Part shown: piece after piece, positions 21,771-32,732 of the stretch
Layout of the letters: every line of letters starts with the position of its first letter
Numbering within the stretch: the first letter of the stretch is position 1
Assembly (NCBI GenBank): GCA_950295325.1
Contig: OX485805.1
Span: 1,118,501-1,178,500, forward strand
Source of the DNA: Polytrichum commune
Taxonomy: Eukaryota; Streptophyta; Polytrichopsida; Polytrichales; Polytrichaceae
Reading direction: 5' to 3'
DNA: 60,000 bases
The notes under the pieces: generated by a model
The model's database searches: none
Seen by the model: only the letters and a program-made list of their open reading frames with translations
What the model was told of the DNA's origin: nothing
Made by a program: the position numbers and the translations under genes

Positions 21771-24700
21771 ATGCCCCCCAAGAAAAGACCTGGAGAACGA
21801 TGGTTCAAGCCGGCACCAGACGCGATCTGGCAGGAGCACGAAACTCCTAAAAACCAATCCTACGTAGCAAAAGAAGACCTTATAATTGCATGGTCCTTTC
21901 TTGTAGTAAAGGCAGCTCAATTCAAAATCCTCCTTGTTTTGAAGGTTGGCACGGAGGAGCAACACACATGGGATGCTTTGACGGGATGGGAGGTGGCATC
22001 AGTTCATGCTCTAGGAGAGCACGTTGACGTCATCCTAGAAAACTCTTCTCTGGAAAATGTGCACATGTTCATGCATGAGCAAGCCGAGCCATTCGATCCG
22101 GTATACGTGAAGGAATCCTGCGCTGAGCCAGACATTGTTAAACCAGATACAATCTTTATAGATGCGATCATTTCAAACACGAAGGTTGCAACCAGGTTCA
22201 CTAAACTTAAGCAGGCAATCAATGCAATAAACAAGACCCAGCAAAGCAAGTCAAAATCTCAACAAGCTGTGAGGCGCAAGGCGACTGCTGAAGAGGGTGC
22301 AGGGTCGTCAAGACCTCAAACAGTGAGGAAGCCCCGACCGGTTCCAGCTGACTCGAGGAGAACAACACCTACGGCAACTCCTGCTGATAGTGAAACACCG
22401 ACGCCATCACAAAGCCGGCAGACGACACCATCTAAGAGGCCGAGAAAGTCAGTATCTGCCATGACAGATGAGCATGTTTCACCGGAGCTACGTATGCCCA
22501 AGCCCGGGGAAGGAGTGGAGCCATCGGAGATCCAGAAAATACTCAACAATTTCGACACCAAGTGTTTACATTGTTTTTTCATGGGCAGAGAATTCAAGTT
22601 TGATGTCAACATCGCACAATGCCACCTAGCGCCACCAGAGAAGTGCGTTCGGGCAAAGGAAGATGCGTATGTTGATTGGTTAATCGCCCAGATGGTGAGC
22701 GACCAGTTTAAACATGATAGGCAGACTATTGTTGTCATGCCTCAGGGACACAAAAGAATGCCTACACCGGATATGTGGCCTTCTATAGAGAAAGGCGATT
22801 TTTGGCTGATTGACGGTCAGCACAGTGTTGAAGCTTCAAAGAAACTTCAACTGATGACGGAGTGGAATGATCCCAATGGTCTAAAGGAAAAATTGAAGGT
22901 ATGGAAGGCATTGGTCGTGTGGTCGGACGACGAAACCCGGCTGAGCGATATCTCCCGCTATTTCAACATGAATAACAAGAAGCGGGCATATCAAGCTTCT
23001 TGGATTAGGAACATCATGGCATCGCGGGATGTGTGGGAGTTCTACGGCCGGCCTCCCAAGGAAAGGGAGAATGCAAAAGACAAGAATCCAAAGTGGGAGG
23101 TGAGCATTGTTTCTCAAACAGAGTTTGGGTCGATCGACCCAAACTTTGTGTTTCTTCATACAGTTTGGGTCGCTCGACCCAAACTTTGGGTTTCTTCATA
23201 CAGTTTGGGTCGCTCGACCCAAACCTTGTGTTTTAGTTTGTGTTTGTCTACGCAGTTTGTTGTTCATCATTTTTCTTCTTTGTTTGGAAACAACATATTG
23301 AGAATTAACACGCATTCTATGCTCTTGTGCAGCTTTTCAAATACCAAATGATAAACAAGTTCTCCTCAATTGACAATTCAAGTCACAAGCAAAAGAAGTA
23401 CAATGAGCTAAGAGGAGAGATCTATTTGATTACATCATCCGACATGGTTTGGCAGAAGTGGAAGACAGTGTTTGAGAAACACGAGACAGGGGATCTCATG
23501 GATCCTGACACATGCAACCTCTTCAACTCGTCCTCTCGATTCAAGGCGATGAAGCCTCTCATGAGAGAATTCTTTAGAAGTCTGCAGGGTCTTTCGGAGG
23601 CGGAAATGGGGAAGGCGGCAACGCACATCTTGCACAACAACCCGACCCCTAAGAGATTTTGGGTGTACCCCAAAATAGTCTTCACCAAGCCGAAATCCTT
23701 TGTTCCTTCATGCTACACAATGAAGGAATGGGCGGAGAATAGGAAGAAGAAAACAACGATCGTCCAGGAGCTGCAGAAGCTAATCCCGGAAAAGAACATT
23801 TTTGTCGATGACGAGGTGAACGAGGTGAACTGGAGAGCGTTCAAGGCTGAATACAACTTCACCAGTGCATCCATGGCAGCTCTGATCAGGGAGGTAGGAG
23901 AAGACTTCCTAAAGTCAAAACTAGTGAAGGGTGGGAAGAACCTGGCTCTTCCAGAACACTCGACGCGTGCCTTCTCGAACTTTATAAAGGAGAAGAAGAT
24001 TGTAAGTTTTGAGGGGGATGCGCATTTCAACCTTGTCGCTTTTGACCCTATTAAAATCCAGGGATGGCCCGGCCTTGATTCCAGGAAAGAAATACGAGTA
24101 AGAGCAGCGGACCGGTTCCCCTTTGGCATAATAGACTTCCGGAACATTCTTGGGAGTACGTTTGAGGGCACAATGGGTACACCCTTCTACGAGCCCTTCA
24201 TGTCGAAGTTCGTGGAGTATGCAAGCCCTAAGCTTAGGGAGGTCGATATGTGGCTGTGGATAGTAGAGGATAGGAGAGCAGAGCAGGTGTATGAAATTGT
24301 GAGGAAATTGCAGCCTGAGTATGCGGTGTCTAAGTCTCACTACATTGCTGCACCGGCGGAGGGGGTGTACACGACACTAAAGGACAAGAAAACCAAAGTC
24401 ATGAATTTGTTGTGCTTGTACTTTGTGTTCAAAGCAACCTTGCTGAAGGTGGAGAACCACCCCATAACCCGGATGCAGAAACTATTCCAAGTTCCAGAAG
24501 GCCTGGGTGCAAGTAAGTCCCTCTACGACGAGGCAAAATATGCCATATACCATTCGGACGAGTTGCGGATGGAATTCTATCTCCGAATAATGAGGGCCTT
24601 GACGAGAAGAGGGGACTGTATATTCAACGTCTTCGGCGGCACCAAGCCCATCTTCGCTGGCATGGTAAGCTCCTTACCATAATTGTTTTCATAGTTTGGG

Positions 24701-26368
24701 TCGAGCGACCCAAACTAACACTGATGCTAGTTTGGGTCGCTCGACCCAAACTATAACTTTTGCAATTGATATTAGGTCTTGTATGTACTTCCCCTTTTCG
24801 GTGGAATCACATGTTATGCCATATAATAACATTTGGTGGGATTTCTGCAGATGCTGGGGCTGAATGTGTACAGCTATGTAGACCTTAATGACATCCAATT
24901 CTACAAGGCCCAAAAATCATTGGCGAAGAAGATGGATATACTAGACTGGATCCCTGGGAGCTACGCCGAGGAGACTGTTGAAGGGGGTGAGAGCCCGCTG
25001 GATAAGGCGAGGCGTGTCAACCCTGAAGAATTGGCCATAAGGGTTCCAGTTGCTGTACCAGAGCCTCTGGTCCAAGTGCATCCAGGCACATCCTCTCGGC
25101 GACCGCGTGACGAGGAGGGGGAGGATGAGGACGAGGACGAGGACGAGGAGGTGGAGGAGGAGGAAGAAGAGGCTAAAGTGGAGGGCGAGGTCGAAGAAGG
25201 GGGAACAGGCTTCACTCAGGAATCTGAAGCCCCTCAACGAAAGAAGGCAATGCGGGTAGCAACTCCACAAAGTAAGTTGGTGCCCGTCCTGACGGTTGAT
25301 GATGCCCGCGACATGTACTCCAGGGATGCGACTGCCGCGTTAAGGGAGAGGAGGAAACTAAAAGGCAAGAAACTCTATGGCGACTATGCCATCGAGGAGA
25401 CAATTGCCATTAGCAGCGAAGACGAGGACGACATGGAGCTCGCGAAACGGCTCAGGTCGGACCCTCCCTCTCCAGGTGCCTTCGCAGGGATGGTGAAGGT
25501 GAAGCCGGAAGTCCTCACCGTGCAAGAAGCCAACGAGAAGATGTTAAGGGACGAAGAACAACGCGTCCGCTTGCAAAAGGCCGATGCTGAAGAACCCTCA
25601 GTGTGGAACGAAGTGGCAGAGCTAAAGGCTCTCTTATTGGAGCAAGAGCGACTGCGGGCATTGGCGCAACCTCCAACTAGCGCGGACTTGATCACGCAAG
25701 TGATTCGAGGCATGTGGGCGCAGGGTTTGGTGGTGGCTCCCCCGGGCTCATTTCCACACTTGCCCCCCGGCTTCCCTCCCCAGAACATTCCTCCGCAGCC
25801 CGTGCCGCAATCCTCCTTCAGCTTTCAGCACATGGTTCCCCCCCACGTCCGTCCGTATCCGCCGGTTCAACAAGCGGATGACCCCAATATATGGCGCCTT
25901 CCCGGGTCTTCTAGACCTGTGACCCCCCCACCACTTCGGCCGCCCCTGGTGATCCCCCCGCCCCATCAGCAGGACGACCCCCACATGTTTGGGTCGTCCG
26001 ACCCAAACCCGCCCCCCCTTACAGTGCAACAAGGCCAATCTCATGATGCACGAGAGTTTGGGTCGGCCGACCCAAACCCTGTGACCGCTCAGTCTTCAAT
26101 GGACCAGCATGGGTCTGAAAGAGACACACCCATGCCTGATGTTGAAGGTCCTCGAGGGCCTGGTGATACTTCTACTCCTATCCCAATCGATGAACCTATG
26201 CATGATGCACATGCGGAGGTTGGGTTAGGAGAAGGTCCTGACACTGAGCGCTTGCAGGAGAGGGGTGCTGACATCGTCGGAGAAGGCGGTGGCGAGAGAG
26301 AACGACAAGCGGAGGCGGTGGAGGCTTCCATGGCGTCCAGGCATGACCAGGGAGAGGTAATACACTGA
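21771..26368 (+). CDS. Gene 2: ParB-like / DNA methyltransferase-like fusion, three exons
   Basis: Exons 21771-23099, 23333-24664 and 24851-26368, both introns GT-AG and phase 0, give about 1392 residues. The ATG at 21771 directly follows an acceptor (CTACTTGCAG), so a 5'-UTR intron is likely. Residues 150-245 are Thr/Pro/Lys-rich. Residues about 270-440 form a ParB-like domain with FWLIDGQHSVEASKK (DGQHS at 348-352) and WKALVVWSDD. In exon 2, FPFGIIDFRN (DFRN at 711-714) sits where beta-class methyltransferase motif IV would be. It is followed by a helical region with MWLWIVEDRR and then motif I-like GDCIFNVFGG (870-879) running into exon 3 as GLNVYSYVDLND. Neither motif is canonical, so catalysis is doubtful. 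Exon 3 continues with a Glu/Asp run (about 985-1005) and a long Pro-rich tail. A donor-like GAG/GTAATA lies just before the stop, so further splicing is possible. The retroelement at 26435 begins 66 bp after the stop. Confidence 0.75.
23124..23223. repeat. Family 2 palindromes in intron 1 of gene 2
   Basis: Three perfect-arm sites at 23124 (centre AT), 23164 (CT) and 23204 (CT), separated by TTTGTGTTTCTTCATACAG-like spacers about 40 bp apart. They lie within the 233-bp intron 23100-23332. Confidence 0.95.
24695..24750. repeat. Family 2 palindromes in intron 2 of gene 2
   Basis: Two perfect-arm sites at 24695-24714 (centre AG) and 24731-24750 (centre CT) inside the 186-bp intron 24665-24850. 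Confidence 0.95.
25988..26076. repeat. Family 2 palindromes within coding exon 3 of gene 2
   Basis: Sites at 25988-26007 (centre TC) and 26057-26076 (centre GC) are in the open frame and encode FGSSDPNP and FGSADPNP in the proline-rich tail. The dyad arms match the intronic sites exactly despite the coding constraint. Confidence 0.95.
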
Positions 26369-26379
26369 GACCTCCTCAG

Positions 26380-26399
26380 TTTGGGTCGCTCGACCCAAA
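26380..26399. repeat. Family 2 palindrome after the gene 2 stop
   Basis: One perfect-arm site (centre CT) 11 bp downstream of the TGA at 26366-26368, in the 3' UTR or a last intron. It is the last family 2 site seen; 35 bp later the retrotransposon LTR begins. Confidence 0.95.
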
Positions 26400-26434
26400 C
26401 TCCTGGTCTATTGTCTTGTTGCCGTGGTCGTGTC

Positions 26435-27376
26435 TGTCGCGACCCTTGCTAGTTTTTCTCCACTTAGCTCAATCGCTTTCCAACTCTAGCAAGTGTCCCG
26501 AGCGCTAACCTGCACATCCCACGCACATGCATGGTTAGCTCCCAAAACCGCGGACCTTCAATCCCATATTTGGTCACCAAACCCTCCTACACATGCATTC
26601 GGGACTCTTTCCCCTTAGTAGGTAACCCATCGCTAAGGTGGACTTCCATCCATGGAAGTCCACTCCCTACTTGGTCATAGTGTTGCTAGGACAACACTAC
26701 AACCACCCGGAGCACATTGCCAAGTATGCTCCGGGGGGGGGTCGGTCGGCAAAGCCGCCTCACCCATATAAGCCTCTAGGACTTTTGGCGGGGCCCCTCC
26801 CCCACCGTCAACATCCCTTTTGTCTCTCTACCAAGAGTTGGGGCCAAGTAGACATTTTCCCTTAGCCGCTGGGTCTAGAAGCCTCCCTGCAGCTTCAGAC
26901 CTTCATAACTTCCACGTGCGGTCTCTGAATCTAACAACCAACCACTCTATCGTCATCTACATTTCACGTAGATCCCTATGGACACCTCACTTGCCCTATT
27001 CGGGCAAGTATTGAGGAAGTTATGCCTGTTTAAACCTTTGCAGTCCCGGGAGCCACTCCCAGGCCCCTGCTGTTCCAGGGCGCTGTCCCGGGACAGCATC
27101 CCACTCAAAGTGCCATATCTCCTAGCTCACACCTCAGATTGAGGTGTTCTTTAGCATTCTAGAATCGGGACGCCATAAGCTACTCATAGCTTATGGCTTT
27201 ACCCTCATGACTCCTAGTCTTTGTGGGTGGGAGGCGTTCTAAACGCCCGGGGCCCTCACCCACATTAGGATCACTTGGTCCCTCTCACCAATGGCGTCAC
27301 AAGTCCCGGGTGTCACTCCGGGGTCCCCCTTGTGCCCATGGTGTTGCGGGCACTCCTCATGGAGAGGTGCGCGACA
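26435..27376 (-). mobile_element. 3' LTR of chromovirus A
   Basis: 942 bp bounded by TGTCGC and GCGACA. It matches the LTR at 33871-34812 in length and, by eye, at all but about one position (CACATTAGG against CACCTTAGG), which implies a recent insertion. The element reads leftward, so this is its 3' LTR. It contains many inverted repeats. The five bases before it (GTGTC) are not repeated after the partner LTR. Confidence 0.9.
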
Positions 27377-27390
27377 CTCACCCCCACCAA
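27377..27390 (-). promoter_or_regulatory. Polypurine tract of chromovirus A
   Basis: On the minus strand the 14 bases immediately upstream of the 3' LTR are TTGGTGGGGGTGAG, a purine-rich tract adjoining the LTR as needed for plus-strand priming. The same tract precedes the LTRs at 43687 and 49910. Confidence 0.75.
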
Positions 27391-28204
27391 ATGGAGTCGA
27401 TGCCCTCATCGACTATACTTATAGTCGGGCACACCAATTCTCAAGTTGCCATCCTCTCTTGGTGTGGCATTGTGTTTTCTTTAGGGCGCTACCCCCACAA
27501 TGCATCTTCAAATTTGGCAAAGTCTCAAAGGTGTCGATCCTAGGTGGTCCGTTTAGGAAAACCCCGGACATCTTGTCCAAGGACCTAAACTACACTAGAC
27601 TCACCTACTTTGAGACTTACTTGGGTGACCCTTCCTTTGGGGCCACCCAAGTTAGGCTCCACTAGCCTAACTCTATCATTTTGACACAACTAGGTTGGAC
27701 CTCAACGCTTCTACTAAGTTGCCTCAGTTGCCACTCCGAGATGGCTTTCCTTTGTTAAGCCACGTCTCGATCGCACGGGGGTGATGCCAAGTCCCGCCCG
27801 ACTTGGCTCCCACTTTGCTCTTTCGAGACATGGGTTCATGACGCCCATGCGCCAACTCGCATTGGCTCGTGGGTTGCACTTTTATAAGCACGCGCCATCA
27901 CCTTGCCCCCGCCCGGACAAGACCATGGCTAAGAGGTTTTTGGTTTTATCCAAGACCCCTCTAAGCCATGGTCCCCATTACTCGGCCTACCCAACCTAGT
28001 TTAGCATATATATTCCTCCCTCTTCCACTAACCAAGCACAAGTACAAGACTAGGACCTCATCTTATACTTTTCTCTTTGCACCACTAAAGTTGAACTTTA
28101 TTGCCTTAAGCGAAAATGAACAAGTACATAATGTGGAGGACATTGCCTCCAAGTTAAGGGTGCTACTAACATCTCTCCCCCACTAAAGGAGATTGATGTC
28201 CTCA

Positions 28205-31200
28205 TCAATGCCTACGTTTCCTTTTGTTGGACCCTCTAGCCCTAGTTTCTTCAAAGCGCTTCACTATCTCCTTGGCATTCACCATGTCCCTTGCCGCTAC
28301 CCAAGTGGCTTCTTTCTCATGAAACCCCCGCCACTTCACCAAATACTCCTTTCCTTTTCGCTTGTGGTTCCTACACTTGAGGATGCCTTCTACCTCGTAC
28401 TCCAAATGATCTCCTACAAGGTCGGGAGGTGGCCTAATCACTTGCTTACGATTAGGCCATAAGGTGTCTTCCTTGAACGGCTTTAATAGTGAGACATGGA
28501 ATGTCGGATGCACTTTGATCTCGGGCGGCAACTCCAACTTATAAACATCTTTGAAAACTCGTTCAACAATCGGAAACGGACCCGCAAATTTTGACATGAA
28601 CTTTGGAGTGAGGCCTTCGGGCATTGTGAAGTTTTTCACATTCAACAACACCTTTTGGCCCACCTCATACTCCACTTCGCGTCTTCCGGCATTGACTTGT
28701 TTTTCATAGCGTTTTTGGGCTTTCTCCAACAACAACTTGGTCTTCTCCAAAACTTGTTCACGCTTTTTGGCTAAGTCCTCACCATCTTGGTTGAACTCTA
28801 GTGTTGAATGTGCCCCCTCGAGAGCTAGGTCGGTAGGTTGGAGCGGATCCACTCCGTAAGCCACCTTAAACGGCGATTGCTTGGTCGCCGAGTGCGTAGC
28901 CGAATTGTAGCTAAACTCCGCGAGACCCACATAGTCCGCCCAATCTCGTTGGTCCGCACTCACAAAGTTCCTCAAGTATTGGTTCAAGACTCCATTCACA
29001 CGCTCCGTTTGGCCATCCGTTTGGGGATGGAAGGCCGTGCTAAAGGTTAGTTTTGTTCCAACCTTCCGAAAGAAATGCCTCCAAAATGCGCTTGTGAACT
29101 TTGGATCTCGATCCGAGACGATGACTCTCGGCAACCCGTGATGCCTCCACCATGCATTGAGAAAGAGCTTTGCGGTCTCCAACGCGGTTGCCGTTCCCAC
29201 GGTCGGCACCATGTGTGCCAACTTACTAAACCGATCCACCATCACGAAGATGGCATCATAGCCTGGTGACTCCGGTAAACTCGTAATAAAGTCCATGGAA
29301 ACGCTATGCCATGGCCCCGGCGGGATAGGCAACGGTTGCAATAAGCCGGCTTGCTTTTGATAAGAGGCTCGGTTTAATTGGCATTTGACACAAGTCTTCA
29401 CAAAGTGGGCGATTTCTTCTTTCATGCATGGCCAATAATACCTCCTTGACACCGCCGCTATGGTGGCTTTTTCTCCTCTATGGCCGGCGATGGGACTATC
29501 ATGTTCCTCCTCCAAAACCAATAGCCTCAACTTGCCTTGTGGCACATAAACCCGACTTTGCTTATACTTGAGCAATCCGTCCACCAACTTGATCTCCTTA
29601 AGCGCCTTGCCTTTGCGAAGCTCGCCTAGAAACACTTGTGCTTCGGGATCGTTGACGTACCCCTCCCTTAACTTACGATGCAAGTCACATTCACCTTTGT
29701 ACATTAGCCACAAGCTTTGACTTGTGCCCATTTCTTGGAACTCTTCACGTCTACTTAACGCGTCCGGCACCACATTATCACGGCCTGGTTTGTGGATCAA
29801 CTCCACGTTCATAAGCGCCAAGGTATCGTGCCACCGCAATTGCTTGGCGCTCACTTGCGTTTGTGTCTCGAAATACTTCAACGACACGTTGTCCGTGTAC
29901 ACCTTGGTCTTGTGCAACCCCAAATAATGTTGCCACGTCTTCAAGCAATGTACTACGGCGAAGAGCTCCTTTTCATGAGTTGGCCATCGTCTTTGACAAC
30001 CATCGAGTTTCTTGCTCTCATAAGCAATGGGCCGTCCATCTTGCATCAACACTCCGCCAATTGCAAAATCGCTCGCATCCGTATGCACCTCAAAAGGCTT
30101 GTCAAACTCCGGGAACTTTAGTACGGGCGGCGAAGACAATTTGCTCTTGAGCTCCCAAAAAGCTTGGTGACAAGGTTCGTTCCATTCTTGGGATACCCCT
30201 TTCTTCAACAAGTCGGACAAAGGCCTAGCAACCTTAGAAAAATCTCGAATGAAGCGGCGGTAGTAATTGGCTAGGCCAAGGAACGACCTAAGCCCTTTTT
30301 GAGTCGATGGCCGCTTCCATTCTTGAATCGCCTTTACCTTTTTCATGTCCGGCTTAATTCCATCCTTGGTCACCACATGGCCTAAGAACTCAATTTCATT
30401 TTGAGCAAAATCGCTCTTCTCCCCGTTAGCATACAACTTGTTGTCCCTTAGTTTTCGAAGCACCACCTCAAGGTGCCGTGCATGCTCCTCCGCCGTCTTG
30501 GAATACACCAAGATGTCGTCGATATAGATTATTACGAAATCGTCGGTTTCCTCTCGAAAGATGGTATTCATAAGGGTTGTGAATGTCGAGGGCGCATTAC
30601 ACAACCCGAAAGGCATCACCAAAAACTCGTAAGACCCATACCTTGTGCGGCACGCCGTCTTTTCAACATCTTCATTCGCGATTCGAATTTGATAATACCC
30701 GGATTTTAAGTCAATACGACTAAAATACTTAGCTCCCGCCAATCGGTCGAAAAGATCATCAATCCGAGGTAGCGGGTAGTTGTTTTTGATAGTCACCTTA
30801 TTCAAGGCCCTATAATCGATGCACATGCGTAGCTTGCCATCTTTTTTATCCACAAAGAGCACCGGAGCCCCATATGGTGATTTACTCGGCCTAATGTAAC
30901 CTCTTGATAGCAAGTCATTGAGTTGCTTCTTCAATTCTAACAACTCTTTTTGGTTCAATCGATAAGGTGCCTTGGACGGTGGCTCGGACCCCGGGATCAC
31001 CTCGATCTTGTGATCGACTTCTCTCGTTGGCGGTAACTCTTGGGGCAACTCGTCGGTGAGTACATCCTTGTACCTCCCTAATACATCGCGAATGTGCTTT
31101 GGAGGAGGCCCATCGGTTTTAGCCTCCTCGTGAGTTCTTTGGTGTTGCTCCATTCGGACCACCACAACCATTTGTACTTTGGACATTCGGTCTATCGAGA

Positions 31201-31757
31201 CCAAATTCAACTTGCCTCCTCCCGCCATAGGAGTCCTCGTCAACTTTAAAGTCATTTCCTTGCCATTACGACAAACTACAAGCCGCACCGGCTTGCGCCT
31301 CACATCCACCGTGTGAGTCTCGAAGAAGGTGTCCCCCAAAATGAGGTCCACCTCATCCATTTCACAAAGTGTGAAATTCTCCTTAAACTCCAACGTCCCA
31401 CACTTTAAGTTCACGTTCAACGCTACCTCCTTCGTCTCATGCGGCTCGCCCTTTGCGAACCGCACGTTAATGGGCTTGCCCGCTCTACCCGTTGGCAAGC
31501 CCAATTCCTTCGCAAGTTTCGGGCTCATGAAGGAGTGCGTTGCCCCTGTATCAACCAAGCATGAGACATTCCGACCATTGATTTCGGCTTCAAGGAACAA
31601 AAGACTTGGCCTTGGCTTAAGGCTACTAGCCTTGGCCACAAAGCCACCTTCTAGCATTTGGTCGGCGGTACAACCACGATTTGTCTTGACACTCACCTTG
31701 TTGTCGGGGCACGCCGCTTGAAAATGACCAAGTTTGCCACATTTGTGGCACCGCTTG
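28205..31757 (-). CDS. pol: Ty3/gypsy chromovirus pol (zinc knuckle to chromodomain)
   Basis: An open frame of about 1180 codons with a complete chromovirus order. CX2CX4HX4C zinc knuckle (6-19); aspartic protease [10 protein letters not shown] (Asp 72); reverse transcriptase with YIDD at 414-417; RNase H starting [10 protein letters not shown] (Asp 563); integrase with HHCC zinc domain (H755, H762, C792, C795) and D825, D885, E921; GPF motif near 1062; chromodomain about 1122-1175 ([15 protein letters not shown]). The polyprotein would reverse-transcribe and integrate the element, with the chromodomain directing insertion to chromatin. The frame is intact but its first codons lie in a nested LTR. 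Before that insertion it was continuous with gag, so the visible Met is not a real start. Confidence 0.93.
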
Positions 31758-32727
31758 TGTCGCAACCCTTGCTAAGCCCCCTTGACAATCTTGCCAATTT
31801 TCAATTCTAGCAAAGGTTACGAGCGCTAACCATTCGCATTCCGCCATGCTAATGGTTAGCTCCTCCTACCCCGGACCTTATAGTTCATAGGAGGGAACCA
31901 ACCCTCCTACTTTGCTTTTGGGACTCACCCCTTAATCGCTAACCATTCCTTAGATGTGGACTTCCATCCATGGAAGTCCAATCCTATGTTGATCATCGCA
32001 TTGCCGGAGCAACACTACAACAACCCGAACCATACTAGGCAACTATGGCCTCACAATGGGCCAATGCCCATGGACGCCTTGCCGTTTGGCCTCGGGTGGG
32101 TGAGGCCACACCACCTCACCCATATAAGCCTCTAGGACTCTACGCGGGGCCCCTACCCCACCGTCAACCAACCTCTTGTCTCTACCAAGAGTTGGGGCCA
32201 AGTGGACATTTTCCCTTAGCCGCTGGGCCTAGAAGCCCCCACAGTTTCAGACCATCATAACTTCCTTGTATGATGTCTGATGCTAACACTTGACCACTTG
32301 ATCTTCATCTACGCTTCACGAAGATGCCGATGCACTCCTCACTTGCCCCATTCGGGCAAGTGGTGAGGAAGTTATGCCTGTTTGAACCTTGGCAGTCCCG
32401 GGAATCACTCCCAGGCACTGCTGTACCAGGGCGCTGTCCCGGGACAGCGCCCCACTCAAATGGCCATAACTCCTAGCTCACACCTCCGATTGAGGTGTTC
32501 TTGAGCATTCTAGAATCACCACGCCATGAGCTACGCATAGCTCATGGCATTACCCTTGTGCCTCCTAGTCTCCGTGGGTGGGAGGCGTTCCCAACGCCCG
32601 GGGCCCTCACCCACACTAGGATCACTTGGGCCCTCTCACCAACGGCGCCACAAGTCCCGGGTGTCACTCCGGGGTCCCCCTTGTGCCCATGATGTTTCGG
32701 GCACTCCTCATGGAGAGGTGCGCGACA
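31758..32727 (-). mobile_element. Nested solo LTR within gag-pol
   Basis: 970 bp bounded by TGTCGC and GCGACA, flanked by the 5-bp target duplication GCTTG at 31753-31757 and 32728-32732. It resembles the ~975-bp LTR group (37654, 43687, 49910, 52741) more than the host's own 942-bp LTRs. No internal region remains, so it is a solo LTR left by LTR-LTR recombination. It separates the zinc knuckle from gag. Confidence 0.92.
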
Positions 32728-32732
32728 GCTTG

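Noticed and set aside
26638-27665. ORFs of 60-125 codons within LTRs, repeated at 34074-34865 and in other LTRs
   Set aside because: They arise from hairpin-rich GC LTR sequence, occur on both strands and have no domain; they recur only because the LTR recurs.
28205-31765. Plus-strand ORFs opposite pol
   Set aside because: They lie opposite a well-supported pol frame and have no recognisable domains.
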